Shown: positions 10,760 through 25,919 of the stretch, piece by piece
Layout: each line of letters begins with the position of its first letter
Position numbering within the stretch: position 1 is the first letter of the stretch
Origin: Glandiceps talaboti
Taxonomy: Eukaryota > Hemichordata > Enteropneusta > Spengelidae
NCBI RefSeq assembly: GCF_964340395.1
Contig: NC_135559.1
Coordinates: 9,150,259 to 9,191,258, forward strand
DNA length: 41,000 nt
Direction of reading: 5' to 3'
Position numbers and translations under genes: made by a program
The notes under the pieces: model-generated
Told to the model about the DNA's origin: nothing
The model's database searches: none
Seen by the model: only the letters and a program-made list of their open reading frames with translations

Positions 10760-10930
10760 TCTCTTTGCGTATGCTTTGGTCACCTCTAGTCTAGGCACCT
10801 AACCCTAACCCTAACCCTAACCCTAACCCTTCACCATTAACCAAACTAGCAAATTAACCATAATGTTAATCCTATCTGTAAAGACTAACACAAACCATCT
10901 ATGAGTGATTATTAAGCTTACGCAAAGAGA
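10760..10930. repeat. Short inverted repeat enclosing a telomeric tract
   Basis: TCTCTTTGCGTATGCTT (10760-10776) faces AAGCTTACGCAAAGAGA (10914-10930), one mismatch in 17. Between them lies the TAACCC tract. It could be a MITE of 171 bp, but I see no target duplication. Confidence 0.5.
10798..10830. repeat. Interstitial telomeric repeat (CCTAAC)n
   Basis: About five perfect CCTAAC (TTAGGG on the minus strand) units. Sequence continues normally on both sides, so this is an internal tract and not a chromosome end. Confidence 0.9.
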
Positions 10931-11171
10931 AAACACAACTTGTTCTTCCATTTTTAATATAATGATGATTTTTGGGAAATAATTAATGCTATACGTTTTG
11001 TATAATGTTATTTTTAATTGTACTGAAAGCTTTGATATAGATTAGAATCCATATGGATACCAGAATTGTTATACCACCTCTATACATCTTTTATTGGGGA
11101 CACATACATTGAGTAGGGGAACAGCTATACTTGACTTTTCTGAGGAAATACTTTCATGAGACGAGGGTCAA

Positions 11172-11451
11172 TAACTATAATAATAATAATAATCTTTATT
11201 TGTCCAAATAAATTCGGAAATTTGTTGAATGGTCGCCGCAGAGCAGTGCCCTAGTGCCCTAGTGTTGAAGAAGCAGGAGGAAACCGGAGTGCCCGGGGAA
11301 AACCTGCGTTGTTCGGCAGGGTCAAACTGAGCATCACCCTTCTTACATGCAGACCTAGTTAAATTTTAAATCAAACCCAGCCAACACCAGGCGGGTTCGA
11401 ACCCAGACTGCAGAGGTAAGAGGCGTACGAGCTAACCGCTCGGCCACCGAC
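11172..11451 (-). mobile_element. tRNA-derived SINE, full-length or nearly so
   Basis: Read on the minus strand, the element starts GTCGGTGGCCGAGCGG with an A box TGGCCGAGCGG (11436-11446) and B box GGGTTCGAACCC (11393-11404). A unique body with CCCCGGGCACTCCGGTTTCC follows, and it ends in a (TTA)n tail at 11172-11194. This order is that of a polymerase III SINE. The ATT-type tail resembles the tail of the LINE at 19355-20343, which may be its mobilising partner family. No clear target duplication was seen. Confidence 0.85.
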
Positions 11452-11504
11452 AACCCATAAACTACATACAACTACATGTATATTTTTATAAGGAGATGAC
11501 TACA

Positions 11505-14500
11505 TTTTACATTGATTGGGGAACAGTTACACTTTACTTTGCTTGGGGAACAGTTACACTTTACTTTCATTGGGGAACAGTTACACTTTACTTTGATTGA
11601 GGAATAGTTACACTTTACTTTAATTAAGGAACAGTTACACTTTGATTGGGGAACAGTTACACTTTACTTTGATTGAAGAACAGTTACACTTTAATTTGAT
11701 TGAGGACCAGTTATACTTTTACTTTGATTGGAGAACAGTTACACTTTTACTTTGATTTAGGAACAGTTATACTTTACTTTGATAGGGGAACAGTTCCACT
11801 TTACTTTGATTGATTGAGGAACAGTTACACTGTACTTTGATTGAGGAACAGTTGCACTTTTCTTTAATTGGGGAACAGTTACACTTTACTTTGATTGGGG
11901 AACATTTACACTTTCACTTTGAATGGGAACAGTTCCACTTTACTTTGATTGAGGAACTATTGCACTTTTACTTTGATTGGGGAACAATTACACTTTGATT
12001 GGGAAACATTTACACTTTACTTTGATTTAGGAACAGTTATACTTTACTTTGATAGGGGAACAGTTACACTTTGATTAGGGAACAGTTATACTTTACTTTG
12101 ATTGGGGAACATTTACACTTTACTTTGATTGAGGAACAGGTACACTTTTCTTTTAATTAAGGAACAGTTACACTTTACTTTGGTTTGGGAACATTTACAC
12201 TTTCTTTGAGGAACAGTTACACTTTACTTTGATTGAGGAACAGTTACACTTTACTTTGATTGAGGGAGGGACAGTTACACTTTACTTTGAATGGGGAACA
12301 GTTACACTTTACTTTGATTAAGGAACAGTTACACTTTACTTTGAATGGGAACAGTTACACTTTGGGGAACAGTTGCACTTTGATTTGATTGGGGAACAGT
12401 TATACTTTTACTGTGGATGGGAACAGTTACACTATACTTTGATTAAGGAACAGTTATACTTTTACTTTGATTGGGAAACAGTTACACTTTAGTTTGATTG
12501 AGGAACATTTACACTTTACTTTGATTGGGGAACAGTTACACTTTACTTTGATTGAGGAACAATTGCACTTTACCTTGATTGGGGAACAGTTACACCTTGA
12601 TTGGGAAACAGTTACAATTGACTTTGATTTAGGACCAGTTATACATTACTTTGATAGGGGAACAGGTACACTTTTACTTTAATTAAGGAACAGTTACACT
12701 TTACTTTGATTGGGGAACATTTGCAATTTACTTTCATTGAGGAACAGTTACACTTTACTTTGGTTGAGGAACAGTTATTCTTTATTTTAATTAAGGAACA
12801 GTTACACTTTATTTTGATTGAGAAACAGCTACACTTTACTTTGATTGAGGAATAGATACACATTACTTTGATAGGGAAACATTTACACTTCGATTGGGAA
12901 ACAGTTACAATTTACTTTGATTGAGGAACAGTTACACTTTACTTTGACTGAGGAACAGTTACACTTTACTTTGATTAGGAAACAGATACACTTTAATTTG
13001 ATTGAGGACCAGTTATACTTTACTTTGATAGGGAAACAGTTAAACCTTACTTTGTTGGTTGAGGAACAGGTACACTTTTACTTTAATTAAGGAACAGTTA
13101 CACTTTACTTTGGTTTGGGAACATTTACACTTTCACTTTGAATGGGAACAGTTACACTTTGGGGAACAGCTACACTTTACTTTGGTTGAGGAACAGTTAC
13201 ACTGTCTTTACTTTGATTGAAGAACAGTTACACTTTACTTTGAAGAACAGTTACACTTGACTTTGAGAATAGTTGCACTTTACTTTGATTGGGAACATTT
13301 ACACTTTACTTTCATTGGGAATAGATACACTTTACTTTGAATGGGAATAGTTACACTTTACTTTGAGGAACAGTTACACTTTACCTTGATTGAGGAACAG
13401 TTACACTTTACCTTGATTGAGGAACAGTTACACTTTACTTTGATTGGGGAACAGTTACACTTTTACTTTGAATGGGAACAGTTGCACACTTGACTTTGAT
13501 GGGGAAACAGCTACACTTTACTTTGGTTGAAGAACAGTTACACTTGACTTTGATTGAGGAACAGTTACACTTTACTTTGGTTGAAGAACAGTTGCACTTG
13601 ACTTTGATTGGGGAACATTTACACTTTACTTTGATTGAGGAACAGTTACACTTTACTTTGATTAAGGAACAGTTATACTTTATTTTAATTCAGGAACAGT
13701 TACACTTTACTTTGGTTATGGAACAGTTACACTTTACTTTGATTAAGGAACAGTTACACTTTGATTGAGGAACAGTTACACTTCGATTGGGAAACAGTTA
13801 CACTTTACTTTGATTGGCGAACAGTTACACTTTACTTTGATTGGCGAACAGTTACACTTTACTTTGATTAAGGAACAGTTACACTTTGATTGAGGAACAG
13901 TTACACTTCGATTGGGAAACAGTTACACTTTACTTTGATTGGCGAACAGTTACACTTTACTTTGATTGGCGAACAGTTACACTTTACTTTGATTTAGGAA
14001 CAGTTACACTTTACTTTGATTGAGGAACAGTTACACTTTTCTTTGATTGGGGAACAGTTACACTTTACTTTGATTGGTAAACAGTTACACTTTACTTTGG
14101 TTGAGGAACAGTTACACTTTACTTTGATTGAGGAACAGTTACACTTTATTTTGTTTAGGGAACAATTACACTTTACTTTGATTGAGGAACAGTTACACTT
14201 TACTTTGGTTGAGGAACAGTTGCACTTGACTTTGATTGAGGAACAGTTGCACTTTACTTTGATTGAGGAACAGTTGCACTTTACTTTGATTGGGGAACAT
14301 TTACACTTTACTTTGATTGAGGAACAGTTGCACTTGACTTTGATTGAGGAACAGTTACACTTTACTTTGATTGGGGAACAGCTACACTTTTACTTTGTTT
14401 AGGGAACAATTACACTTTACTTTGGTTGAAGAACAGTTACACTTTACTTTGGTTGAGGAACAGTTGCACTTGACTTTGATTGAGGAACAGTTACACTTAA

Positions 14501-16047
14501 CTTTGATTGGGGAACAGCTACACTTTTACTTTGTTTAGGGAACAATTACACTTTACTTTGATTGATGAACAGTTACACTTTACTTTGTTTAGGGAACAAT
14601 TACACTTTACTTTGATTGAGGAACAGTTACACTTTACTTTGGTTGAGGAACAGTTACACTTTACTTTGATTGAGGAACAGTTACACTTTACTTTGAGGAA
14701 CAGTTACACTTTACTTTGCTTGGGGAACAGTTGCACTTTACTTTGATTGGGGAACAGTTACACTTTACTTTGATTGAGGAACAGTTACACTTCATTTTGA
14801 TTGGGAACAGTTACACTTTACTTTGGTTGAGGAACAGTTGCACTTGACTTTGATTGAGGAACAGTTACACTTTACTTTGATTGGGGAACATTTACACTTT
14901 ACTTTGATTGAGGAACAGTTGCACTTTACTTTGGTTGAGGAACAGTTACACTGTACTTTGATTGAGGAACAGTTGCACTTTACTTTGGTTGAGGAACAGT
15001 TGCACTTGACTTTGATTGAGGAACAGTTACACTTTAGTTTGATTGGGGAACATTTACACTTTACTTTGATTAGGAACAGTTACACTTTACTTTGATTAAG
15101 GAACAGTTATACTTTATTTTAATTCAGGAACAGTTACAATTTACTTTGGTTATGGAAGAGTTACACTTTGATTGATGAACAGTTACACTTCGATTGGGAT
15201 ACAGTTACACTTTACTTTGATTAAGGAACAGTTACACTTTGATTGAGGAACAGTTACACTTCGATTGGGAAACAGTTACACTTTACTTTGATTGAGGAAC
15301 AGTTACACTTTTCTTTGGGGAACAGTTACACTTACACTTTTACTTTGATTGGCGAACAGTTACACTTTACTTTGATTGGCGAACAGTTACACTTTACTTT
15401 GATTGATTGAGGAACAGTTACACTGTACTTTGATTGAGGAAGAGTTACACTTTACGTTGATTGGGGAACAGTTACACTTTACTTTGATTGGGGAACAGTT
15501 ACACTTTACTTTGATTGATTGAGGAACAGTTACACTGTACTTTGATTGAGGAACAGTTGCACTTTTCTTTAATTGGGGAACAGTTACACTTTACTTTGAT
15601 TGAGGAAGAGTTACACTTTACGTTGATTGAGGAAGAGTTACACTTTACGTTGATTGGGGAATAGTTGCACTTTACTTTGATTGGGGAACAGTTACACTTT
15701 ACTTTGATTGAGGAACAGTTACACTTTACTTTGATTGGGGAACAGTTACACTTTACTTTGATTGAGGAACAGTTGCACTTTACTTTGATTGGTAAACAGT
15801 TACACTTTACTTTGATTGAGGAACAGTTACACTTTTCTTTGATTGGGGAACAGTTACACTTTGATTGGGGAACAGTTACACTTTGATTGAGGAACAGTTA
15901 CACTTTGATTGAGGAACAGTTACACTTCGATTGGGAAACAGTTACACTTTACTTTGAGGAACAGTTACACTTTACTTTGATTGAGGAACAGTTACACTTT
16001 ACTTTGATTGAGAAACAGTTACACTGTACTTTGATTGAGGGGGACAT
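11505..16047 (+). repeat. 4.5-kb minisatellite of 27-bp units
   Basis: About 165 head-to-tail copies of a 27-bp unit whose core is GGAACAGTTACACTTTACTT, followed by TGATTG(A/G)G. Units vary at the GAGG/GGGG position and some are shortened to 18 bp or extended by a few bases. The unit equals nine codons, so open frames of up to about 128 codons reading FTLIEEQLH repeats appear, but indels break them throughout. Higher-order duplications are visible, for example a block of about 125 bp at 13741-13864 repeated at 13865-13990 and again, altered, near 15210-15395. I read it as non-coding satellite DNA. Confidence 0.93.
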
Positions 16048-16694
16048 ATATATATATATATATAAAACTATATATAACACAGTGATCAGTGTGATGATCG
16101 CAACAGCATGAAACAACTGTTCTTGTGAATGTTGCTTGATACTGTGTTATTTAAACAACTCTACATACATATATATTGAGCACTGTTTATTCCAGTATAG
16201 ACATTTTACGGATACCGAGTTTATATGTGTACATTATATACTAGTATACATGTATGTTAATTATTGATATCATGAAAATGTTTCAACTGTTATATTTTTT
16301 GAAAGGTGATTCATCTTTATAGAATTCAATAAAGCATTATTATACTATTGTCACAGTTTCCATTCGTATTTATTCCCACTAGACAGAGCAAGGAGAGGAC
16401 TATAGGAATGACTATCTGTTATCAGTCCTATTCTTGATCTGCATAATTCAAGTTCAATCAGTCCTGGCATACATTTTCTGTACTGTAGGTGACATATGCA
16501 TGTCACTTTCTTTCAATACTTTAAATACCTTACTCCGTAGGGTCATGTATGTGCATCCGTCCTTGCCCACCTCTATCATAATACACAGGCCAATTTCAAC
16601 AAAACATATCTAATACTATAGCGATCATGTGCATATGCACGTCACTTCATTTCTTGATTCTTCCAAAAACATCCAAATGGCGACCATTTTTGAT
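16048..16694. other. Intergenic stretch, no gene seen
   Basis: Starts with a short TA tract (16048-16062). AATAAA on the plus strand near 16329 has no associated gene. Confidence 0.5.
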
Positions 16695-16880
16695 ACAAAA
16701 ATTAACATTTTGCCTAGTAGCATCGGAAGCTTAGTACATATAAAGACTATACATTAGTTTCTACACCCATATTATCTATGAGTGTCAACAAACTGGCAAA
16801 TGACACTGACCTTGACCTTCAAGTTAATTTTGCCATAAATGAAAATTCACATTTTGCCAAGTAACATCGGAAACGTGGTT
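16695..16880. repeat. Two diverged copies of a segment, spaced about 142 bp
   Basis: AACATTTTGCCTAGTAGCATCGGAAG near 16707 recurs as CACATTTTGCCAAGTAACATCGGAAA near 16847; between them is a GACCTTGACCTTCAAG motif often found in dispersed repeats. No coding capacity. Confidence 0.45.
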
Positions 16881-17365
16881 GATAGACTCTACATCCCTGT
16901 TATCAATGGAGAGCTTTCTAATGACACTTTGACCTATTCCCTCATTTTCAAAGTCAAATAGGCAAGGCATTCATCTGTACTCCAGCCCTCTACACATCGT
17001 TGGATAAAAGCAGTCACATGAACCTACAGTGAATCACTATTGGCAAAAGATATGGGATTATGCAAATCCACTATTAAATTAATGCCCTGTTTGGTATCAT
17101 CATAAGCTACTGGCCAAGTGTAAATGGATTTATATGTTTGCACACCTGTATCCATTTACTAAACAATAGATTAATGTTCCTTTAAGCTAATGTAACCTAC
17201 ACCCCATTTACTATGTTGTCTTTGGTTCTCAGTTCAATATTTGTATCTGGCAACTTATAAATTCCTTTAAATAACAGGATTACACCCCTTTGGTTTCAAC
17301 TGCAATGTTTCCGTTTCATTAACTAAAGTTCGACTTTGATTATACAAAAATCTAACCACTATTCT
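16881..17365. other. Intergenic stretch, no gene seen
   Basis: No recognisable gene or repeat up to the target duplication of the next MITE. Confidence 0.5.
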
Positions 17366-17372
17366 ATGACAG

Positions 17373-17574
17373 GTAGTCTCGCTACCAGACTCGTGACTAT
17401 AGTCCCTAAGCGTTGTAAGCCGAGTGGCGAAGCCGTGAAAAGTGAGGGATTTTACTCTCTTTCTCGATTCTTCGCCGCTCGGCTTATAAAGTTTTAGTCC
17501 CTCATTTCTCGTGGCGACGCTGCTCGGCTTACAAAGCTTAGGGATGATAGTCACGAGTCTGGCAGCGAGACTAG
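17373..17574. mobile_element. 202-bp MITE with about 50-bp TIRs and 7-bp TSD
   Basis: The left end TAGTCTCGCT-CCAGACTCG matches the reverse complement of the right end for about 50 bp up to GTAAGCCGAG with a few mismatches. ATGACAG lies directly outside both ends (17366-17372 and 17575-17581). Internal AAGCCGAG-GGCGAA pairs form further nested hairpins. It encodes no protein. The 7-bp duplication (8 bp with one mismatch) would fit a hAT- or P-like source, but this is not decisive. Confidence 0.82.
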
Positions 17575-17581
17575 ATGACAG

Positions 17582-18758
17582 TGTGCCACCATGTTTTATT
17601 TAGAAATAAGGGATCTGCCCTTTTTGGTATTGCAAGGGGTCAGTGACTTTTTGTCCACACGATAGAAAAATCCACCCCCCGTGCCGGAGAAACTGACCAG
17701 TCCCTAACTCATGTGTACATGTCTCTGGTCTACATTCCAAACTCATACACTGTTCGAAATGTTAACATTCTAAGGCTATTCAAACTATGACAAAATTGAT
17801 GATACTGCAGTGAATTTACACAGCCTTTACTGATTAATGGTGAATTACAATAATATCTGGTGAACTTGAATTGATATCTAGAGATACTGGTGAATGGTGA
17901 ATTAGGGCATTTACTTCCTGGTGAATGGTGATCCAGGAGGGGTGTAAACCCCCCTCCCCATTGACAGATCCATGAGGGACACCGAGTAGAGATGGACTGG
18001 GTCATAGATTTGGAACTCCAAAGATCAATGGCTGGTGTGTGTCGTGTTGACGATGGCAAGAGCACCCACAAAAATTGTAAACTAACTTTACACGTTTTCA
18101 GTTAAAAATTCCCTGTTGGGGTGGGACTATCGGTGTAGGTGAGGGCCAATAATTAGACGTTTGTACATATTAATCAGTCGTCGATATTATCCATAATCAG
18201 AACAGAAACAGGTTGAAATCTTGATAGCCGTTGAGGGCGCTGATTTGATTTGATTTTTACATTCATCGGTAACATTTTGAGGTAACAAAAATTGAAAAAT
18301 TTTCAATTTCCCTTACTTTGGTTGCTATGGTCACCACCGTTTCCAATCAAAATCTCCTGGATTTTGTGTTTGTCATATAGGCAATCTTTCCACAAATTGT
18401 AAATACATTGACAGCTTTCTGTGACTTGCCAACAAAATATCTAAGTTCAGCACTGACAGCTAAAGTGGCATGCATCGCAGGGTTTATTCCAGTATGCCTC
18501 ATTCCCATGGAGGTCCTAGTCTGGGATTGTAGTGCGCGTGTTATGGTCCCTGTCAGGATCTAGACTAGATGTAGATGGCTGTCAGTCGTCAGATTAAGAT
18601 GACTGTCAATCGTCGCATTGCTAAAAGGGTTGTTTTGTATGTTCCGATATCCACTGCATAAACGTAATTGTACTCGAATAACCCTGTACTGTGCGCCCTC
18701 ATTGACTACATAGGTCTAACCACGTTCAATGTGCTGTGTTATCAGGGAATCGCGATGA
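17582..18758. other. Intergenic stretch, no gene seen
   Basis: A minus-strand frame of 113 codons (17730-18071) has no motif I recognise. A repeated GGTGAATGGTGA phrase occurs near 17820-17930. No RNA gene seen. Confidence 0.45.
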
Positions 18759-18893
18759 GTGTAACTATTGTGCGGGTTGCGGGCTGCTGCGGGCCACTGC
18801 GGGTCGCTTTGTGCAGGTTGCGGGCTGCTCCGGGTCGCTGCGGGCCTGGGACTGTAACTATTGTGCAGGTTGCGGGGCAGCTGCGGGTCACAG
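18759..18893. repeat. GC-rich duplicated segment
   Basis: GTAACTATTGTGC(G/A)GGTTGCGGG occurs at 18761 and again about 92 bp later, with degenerate GCGGGTTGCGGGCTGC units between. This is a sharp GC island in AT-rich DNA. Open frames here follow the repeat and have no motif. Confidence 0.6.
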
Positions 18894-19346
18894 TGAGGAC
18901 AGGAAGTGGTTCCTGTTGTTTTGAAAACATCGACTCAAAGTTTTATGGTGGAAATCTATCTTATACAATCAAATTAGTCTGGCTAGTCTATCATTGTCAC
19001 AACACAGCTCCCTGTACAGTACATATTCTATTCATGTCATTACTATATCAATCATCATCATAATGATCACCATAGTATTGACTGAATACATTAATGTGTT
19101 CATACAGATTATTTTGTACACGTATATGTATTCATTTGTTGGCTTTGTTTGTAAGCTTATATTTGTTTTGGTTGATTTATACAAATAATTGTCATTTTGA
19201 CCGACCCATAAATCGATCTACAAATCGACCCGCAGTTCAGCCTGGTCGGCCCGCAAAATTAATGATACTACATCACACTGATTACACTTCATTATATGAT
19301 TAGCCATATGTAGTCCAATGAGGGCCCACAGTACAAAGATATTCCA
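18894..19346. other. Intergenic stretch, no gene seen
   Basis: AT-rich, without recognised features, up to the LINE target duplication. Confidence 0.5.
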
Positions 19347-19347
19347 G

Positions 19348-19354
19348 TACAATT
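19348..19354. repeat. LINE target-site duplication TACAATT, left
   Basis: TACAATT here is repeated at 20344-20350, directly after the (TTA)n tail. Confidence 0.7.
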
Positions 19355-20258
19355 GAGTTACATAACTCCACTTGGCCAGATTATCCGTCAACACAATCTT
19401 AAATTTCACCAATATGCCGACGATAATGAACTGTACCTATCATTCACCAGACCTAACACTTCAACTGCAATCACACAAATTGAGAAGTGCCTTCGTGACA
19501 TCAAGAATTGGATGACAGATAACAAGCTGCAACTCAACGATGGAAAAACAGAAGTCCTGGTCCTACATTCCAAATTTGATAACAGTCCAAATCCTATCAG
19601 TGATATTCAAATCAATTCGACAGTCATCATGCCAGTCACATTCGCACGAAACCTCGGAGTTACATTTGACAGCACCCTCCAACTTCGAAAACACATTGTT
19701 AGCACCTGCCAAAGTATCTACTTCCACATCAGACGTATTGGACAAATTCGACAGTTCCTGTCTACAGAAACCTGCCTCAAATTAATTCATTCTATTCTTG
19801 CTGCCAAACTAGACTACTGTAATTCCCTACTGTATGGCTTACCAACTGCACAACTCAGTCTGTTACAGAGAGCCCAGAATAGTGCCGTTCGACTCATCAC
19901 CCGCACCAAGAAGCATGATCATATCACACCAATACTCCAACAACTACACTGGCTTCCAGTCACTTACAGAATACAATTCAAAATCCTGCTGATCACATAT
20001 AAAGCGCTACATGGAAAGACCCCACATTACATTTCCGACCTCATTCAGCAAAGTAACCCAGGCAGATCACTTCGTTCAAGCAACAAACAACTACTCCACA
20101 TACCCAAGACCAGACTCAAATCATATGGAGACCGATCATTCTCACACTCATCTCCCACATTATGGAATCATCTCCCCCTTGACATTCGCATCGCACCTAC
20201 TGTTGATATCTTCAAAGCCAAACTCAAAATTTATCTATTCCAAAGAGCATTCATGTGA
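19355..20258 (+). CDS. Reverse transcriptase, C-terminal part (dead LINE ORF2)
   Basis: About 300 residues remain of a non-LTR retrotransposon polymerase, which copies element RNA into DNA at the target site. The preserved part begins just before the catalytic box: HQYADD gives the metal-binding aspartates. NLGVTFD follows, then LDYCNSLLYGLP, the LQRAQNSAVRLIT segment, HWLPV--RI-FKILL-TYKALHG and the terminal LRSS--LL-IPKTR and LWNHLPLDIR motifs. This order is typical of the CR1/L2 group. Fingers, palm motifs A and B, and the endonuclease are missing, so the protein cannot work. The first ATG (19353) overlaps the truncation point and is not a real start. Confidence 0.88.
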
Positions 20259-20343
20259 ACTGGGAGCGCCATTGGGCATCTTTTGATGGATATCAGGCGC
20301 TTTATAAATTTGTGTTTATTATTATTATTATTATTATTATTGT
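19355..20343 (+). mobile_element. 5'-truncated CR1/L2-like non-LTR retrotransposon
   Basis: The insertion starts inside the reverse-transcriptase coding region, runs through the stop codon and a short 3' UTR (GGCGCTTTATAAAT) and ends in (TTA)n. The 7-bp duplication TACAATT flanks it. Truncation at the 5' end and a microsatellite tail are the usual results of target-primed reverse transcription. The open frame has no internal stop, so the insertion is fairly young. Confidence 0.88.
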
Positions 20344-20350
20344 TACAATT

Positions 20351-20573
20351 AGGGGCGATATCAATAGTTCAATGTACAATTATAAAAAAAAATCTTTTAG
20401 GGGGTGGGAGCCATTTTAGTTCTCATCCTACAAAATCGGTTTTACTTTTTATAGATGTTTTATACCCTATATGCAAATGTTTCTTTAAATGTCAAATTGA
20501 GAAATGGAAGAATTTTTGCTATAGTAAATGCATGGCATTAAAATAAAGTAAAATGTTAAGAAAAGAAGTATTT
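20351..20573. other. Short intergenic stretch
   Basis: No gene seen. Confidence 0.5.
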
Positions 20574-21560
20574 TTTTACTCATTACATACTGCATGGCTT
20601 GGTATTCATAGCACTACATACTCACTACATACTGGCTTTGTATTCATAGCACTACATACTACTATAGACTGTCTTTGTATTCATAGCACTACATACTACT
20701 ATATACTGGCTTTGTATTCATAGCACTACATACTACTATAGACTGGCTTTGTATTCATAGCACTACAAACTACTACATACTGGCTTTATATTCATAGCAC
20801 TACATACTACTACAAACTGGCTTTGTATTCATAGCACTACATACTACTACATAGTACTACATACTCATTACATACTGACTTTGTATTCATAGCACTACAC
20901 ACTACTACATAATAGCTTTGTATTCATAGTACTACATACTACATACAGGCTTTGTATTCATAGCACTACATACTACTACATACTGGCTTTGTATTCATAG
21001 CACTACATACTACTATATACTGGCTTTATATTCATACTACTATATACTACTACATACTGGCTTTATATTCATAGCACTATACATGTATACTACTACATAC
21101 TGGCTTTGTATTCATAGCACTGCATACTACTATACATACTGGCTTTGTATTCATAGCACTACATACTACTATACATACTGGCTTTGTATTCATAGCACTA
21201 CATACTACTATATACTGGCTTTGTATTCATAGCACTACATACTATATACTGGCTTTATATTCATAGCACTATATACTACTACATACTGGCTTTATATTCA
21301 TAGCACTATATACTACTACATACTGGCTGTGTATTCATAGCACTACATACTATATACTGGCTTTATATTCATAGCACTAGATACTACTACATACTGGCTT
21401 TATATTCATAGCACTACATACTACTATATACTGGCTTTGTATTCATAGCACTACATACTCACTACATACTGGCTTTGTATTCATAGCACTACATACTACT
21501 ATATACTGACTTTGTATTCATAGCACTACATACTCACTACATACTGACTTTGTATTCATG
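20574..21560. repeat. 1-kb tandem array, unit about 37 bp
   Basis: About 26 units with the core TTTGTATTCATAGCACTACA followed by TACTACTA(C/T)A-TACTGGC. Unit length varies from about 33 to 58 bp, mainly through the number of ACTACAT steps. Spacers are not unique sequences, so it is a minisatellite and not a CRISPR-like array. Confidence 0.93.
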
Positions 21561-21623
21561 GTAATGTGTTAACCAAATACCAATGAAAGCAAATGGTCTT
21601 ATTTTTTTAATTTAAGTCGTTTA

Positions 21624-21900
21624 CACATACACACCCACATGTACATACATACAGACAGACAGACAGACAGACAGGTGGACAGACACAGACACACACATAC
21701 ATACATACACACACATACATACATACATACATACATACATACATACATACATACATACACACACATACATACATAATACATACATACATACATACATACA
21801 CACACATACATACATAATACATACATACATACATACATACATACATACATACACACACATACATACATACATAATACATACATACATACATACTCAGGTA
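21624..21900. repeat. (CATA)n / (CAGA)n / (CA)n microsatellite
   Basis: Mixed tetranucleotide tract at the left edge of unit 1; corresponding tracts open unit 2 (30655-30805) and unit 3 (39805-39872). Long tyrosine- and cysteine-rich frames here are artefacts. Confidence 0.9.
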
Positions 21901-22105
21901 GGTAGAGAGAGAGACTGACAGACATGTGGACAACTAACTTGAAAGTTTTAGCTGATTACTGCTGAATTTAATTTTTTATTATGTACTAGAATTCTGACCC
22001 TTTCCACTGACAGTTGTTAAACAAAGTCCTAGTGAGTTGTCTTGTGCAGATAGAATGTGTAAATAAAACTCTAAAATAATGTCATTTTTTTCTTTAATGC
22101 CATGT

Positions 22106-22111
22106 TTTATT
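22106..22111 (-). terminator. Poly(A) signal of lectin gene 1
   Basis: AATAAA on the minus strand, about 145 bp after the stop. The surrounding sequence is kept in all three units. Confidence 0.6.
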
Positions 22112-22254
22112 TCTTGCCTACTCACTACGCAGTGAAATTACAGTCTAGATAATCGAACCATGGTAGAATGACATAGTTATCGGACTTTAATTTAGTACAG
22201 CAAAATAGATTTAGTCGTTGCTAATAACATTGATCCAATCCACTAACCATCATC

Positions 22255-25622
<3,368 letters not shown>

Positions 25623-25811
25623 ATTATGGTATTTTCCTGGAATACAAAGATATTCAAGATATAGATTTGTGTAATTTTATTTCGAACTAAACTATCTGAT
25701 CAAAGAAATATCAATTATATATAGTCACTCGCATTACGACATTTCATTTCATATCAAAAGACATATTCGCCAAAAATCTTTGAATTACTTGTTAAAACAA
25801 AGACATCGTAC

Positions 25812-25866
25812 CTGGTCATCAGTGATTGATTTTATCCAGCGACAGTGTGCTGACAGGTAAATCTTG
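25812..25866 (-). other. Lectin 1, non-coding first exon (5' UTR)
   Basis: The segment between the TATA box and the donor CCAG/GTACGA (exon edge 25812) has no ATG in a useful frame and precedes a 175-bp intron. The start site near 25866 is inferred from TATA spacing. Confidence 0.5.
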
Positions 25867-25891
25867 AACGAATAAGTAAGTTTGACTCGCC

Positions 25892-25899
25892 TATATATT
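25892..25899 (-). promoter_or_regulatory. TATA box, proximal promoter of lectin 1
   Basis: AATATATAG on the minus strand, about 30 bp before the presumed start. Unit 2 has the same box but is 1 bp shorter between the box and the exon. Confidence 0.55.
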
Positions 25900-25919
25900 G
25901 ATATCTTATTTACTAATAT

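Noticed and set aside
10798-10830. Chromosome end
   Set aside because: Only about five units, with ordinary sequence on both sides.
11393-11451. tRNA gene on the minus strand
   Set aside because: A and B boxes are present, but no cloverleaf acceptor stem closes and the body continues into a SINE with an ATT tail.
11810-16111. Frames encoding FTLIEEQLH repeats
   Set aside because: They are a by-product of the 27-bp unit; indels and stops break them irregularly, and no start, splice site or signal is associated.
17730-18071. 113-codon minus-strand frame
   Set aside because: No recognisable motif or splice context; composition is consistent with chance in a GC-richer patch.
20574-21560. CRISPR-like regular repeats
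   Set aside because: Spacers are variants of the same sequence and not unique, and the context is an animal genome.
21599-21933. Tyrosine- and cysteine-rich frames of about 108 codons on the minus strand
   Set aside because: Translation of CATA/CA microsatellites.
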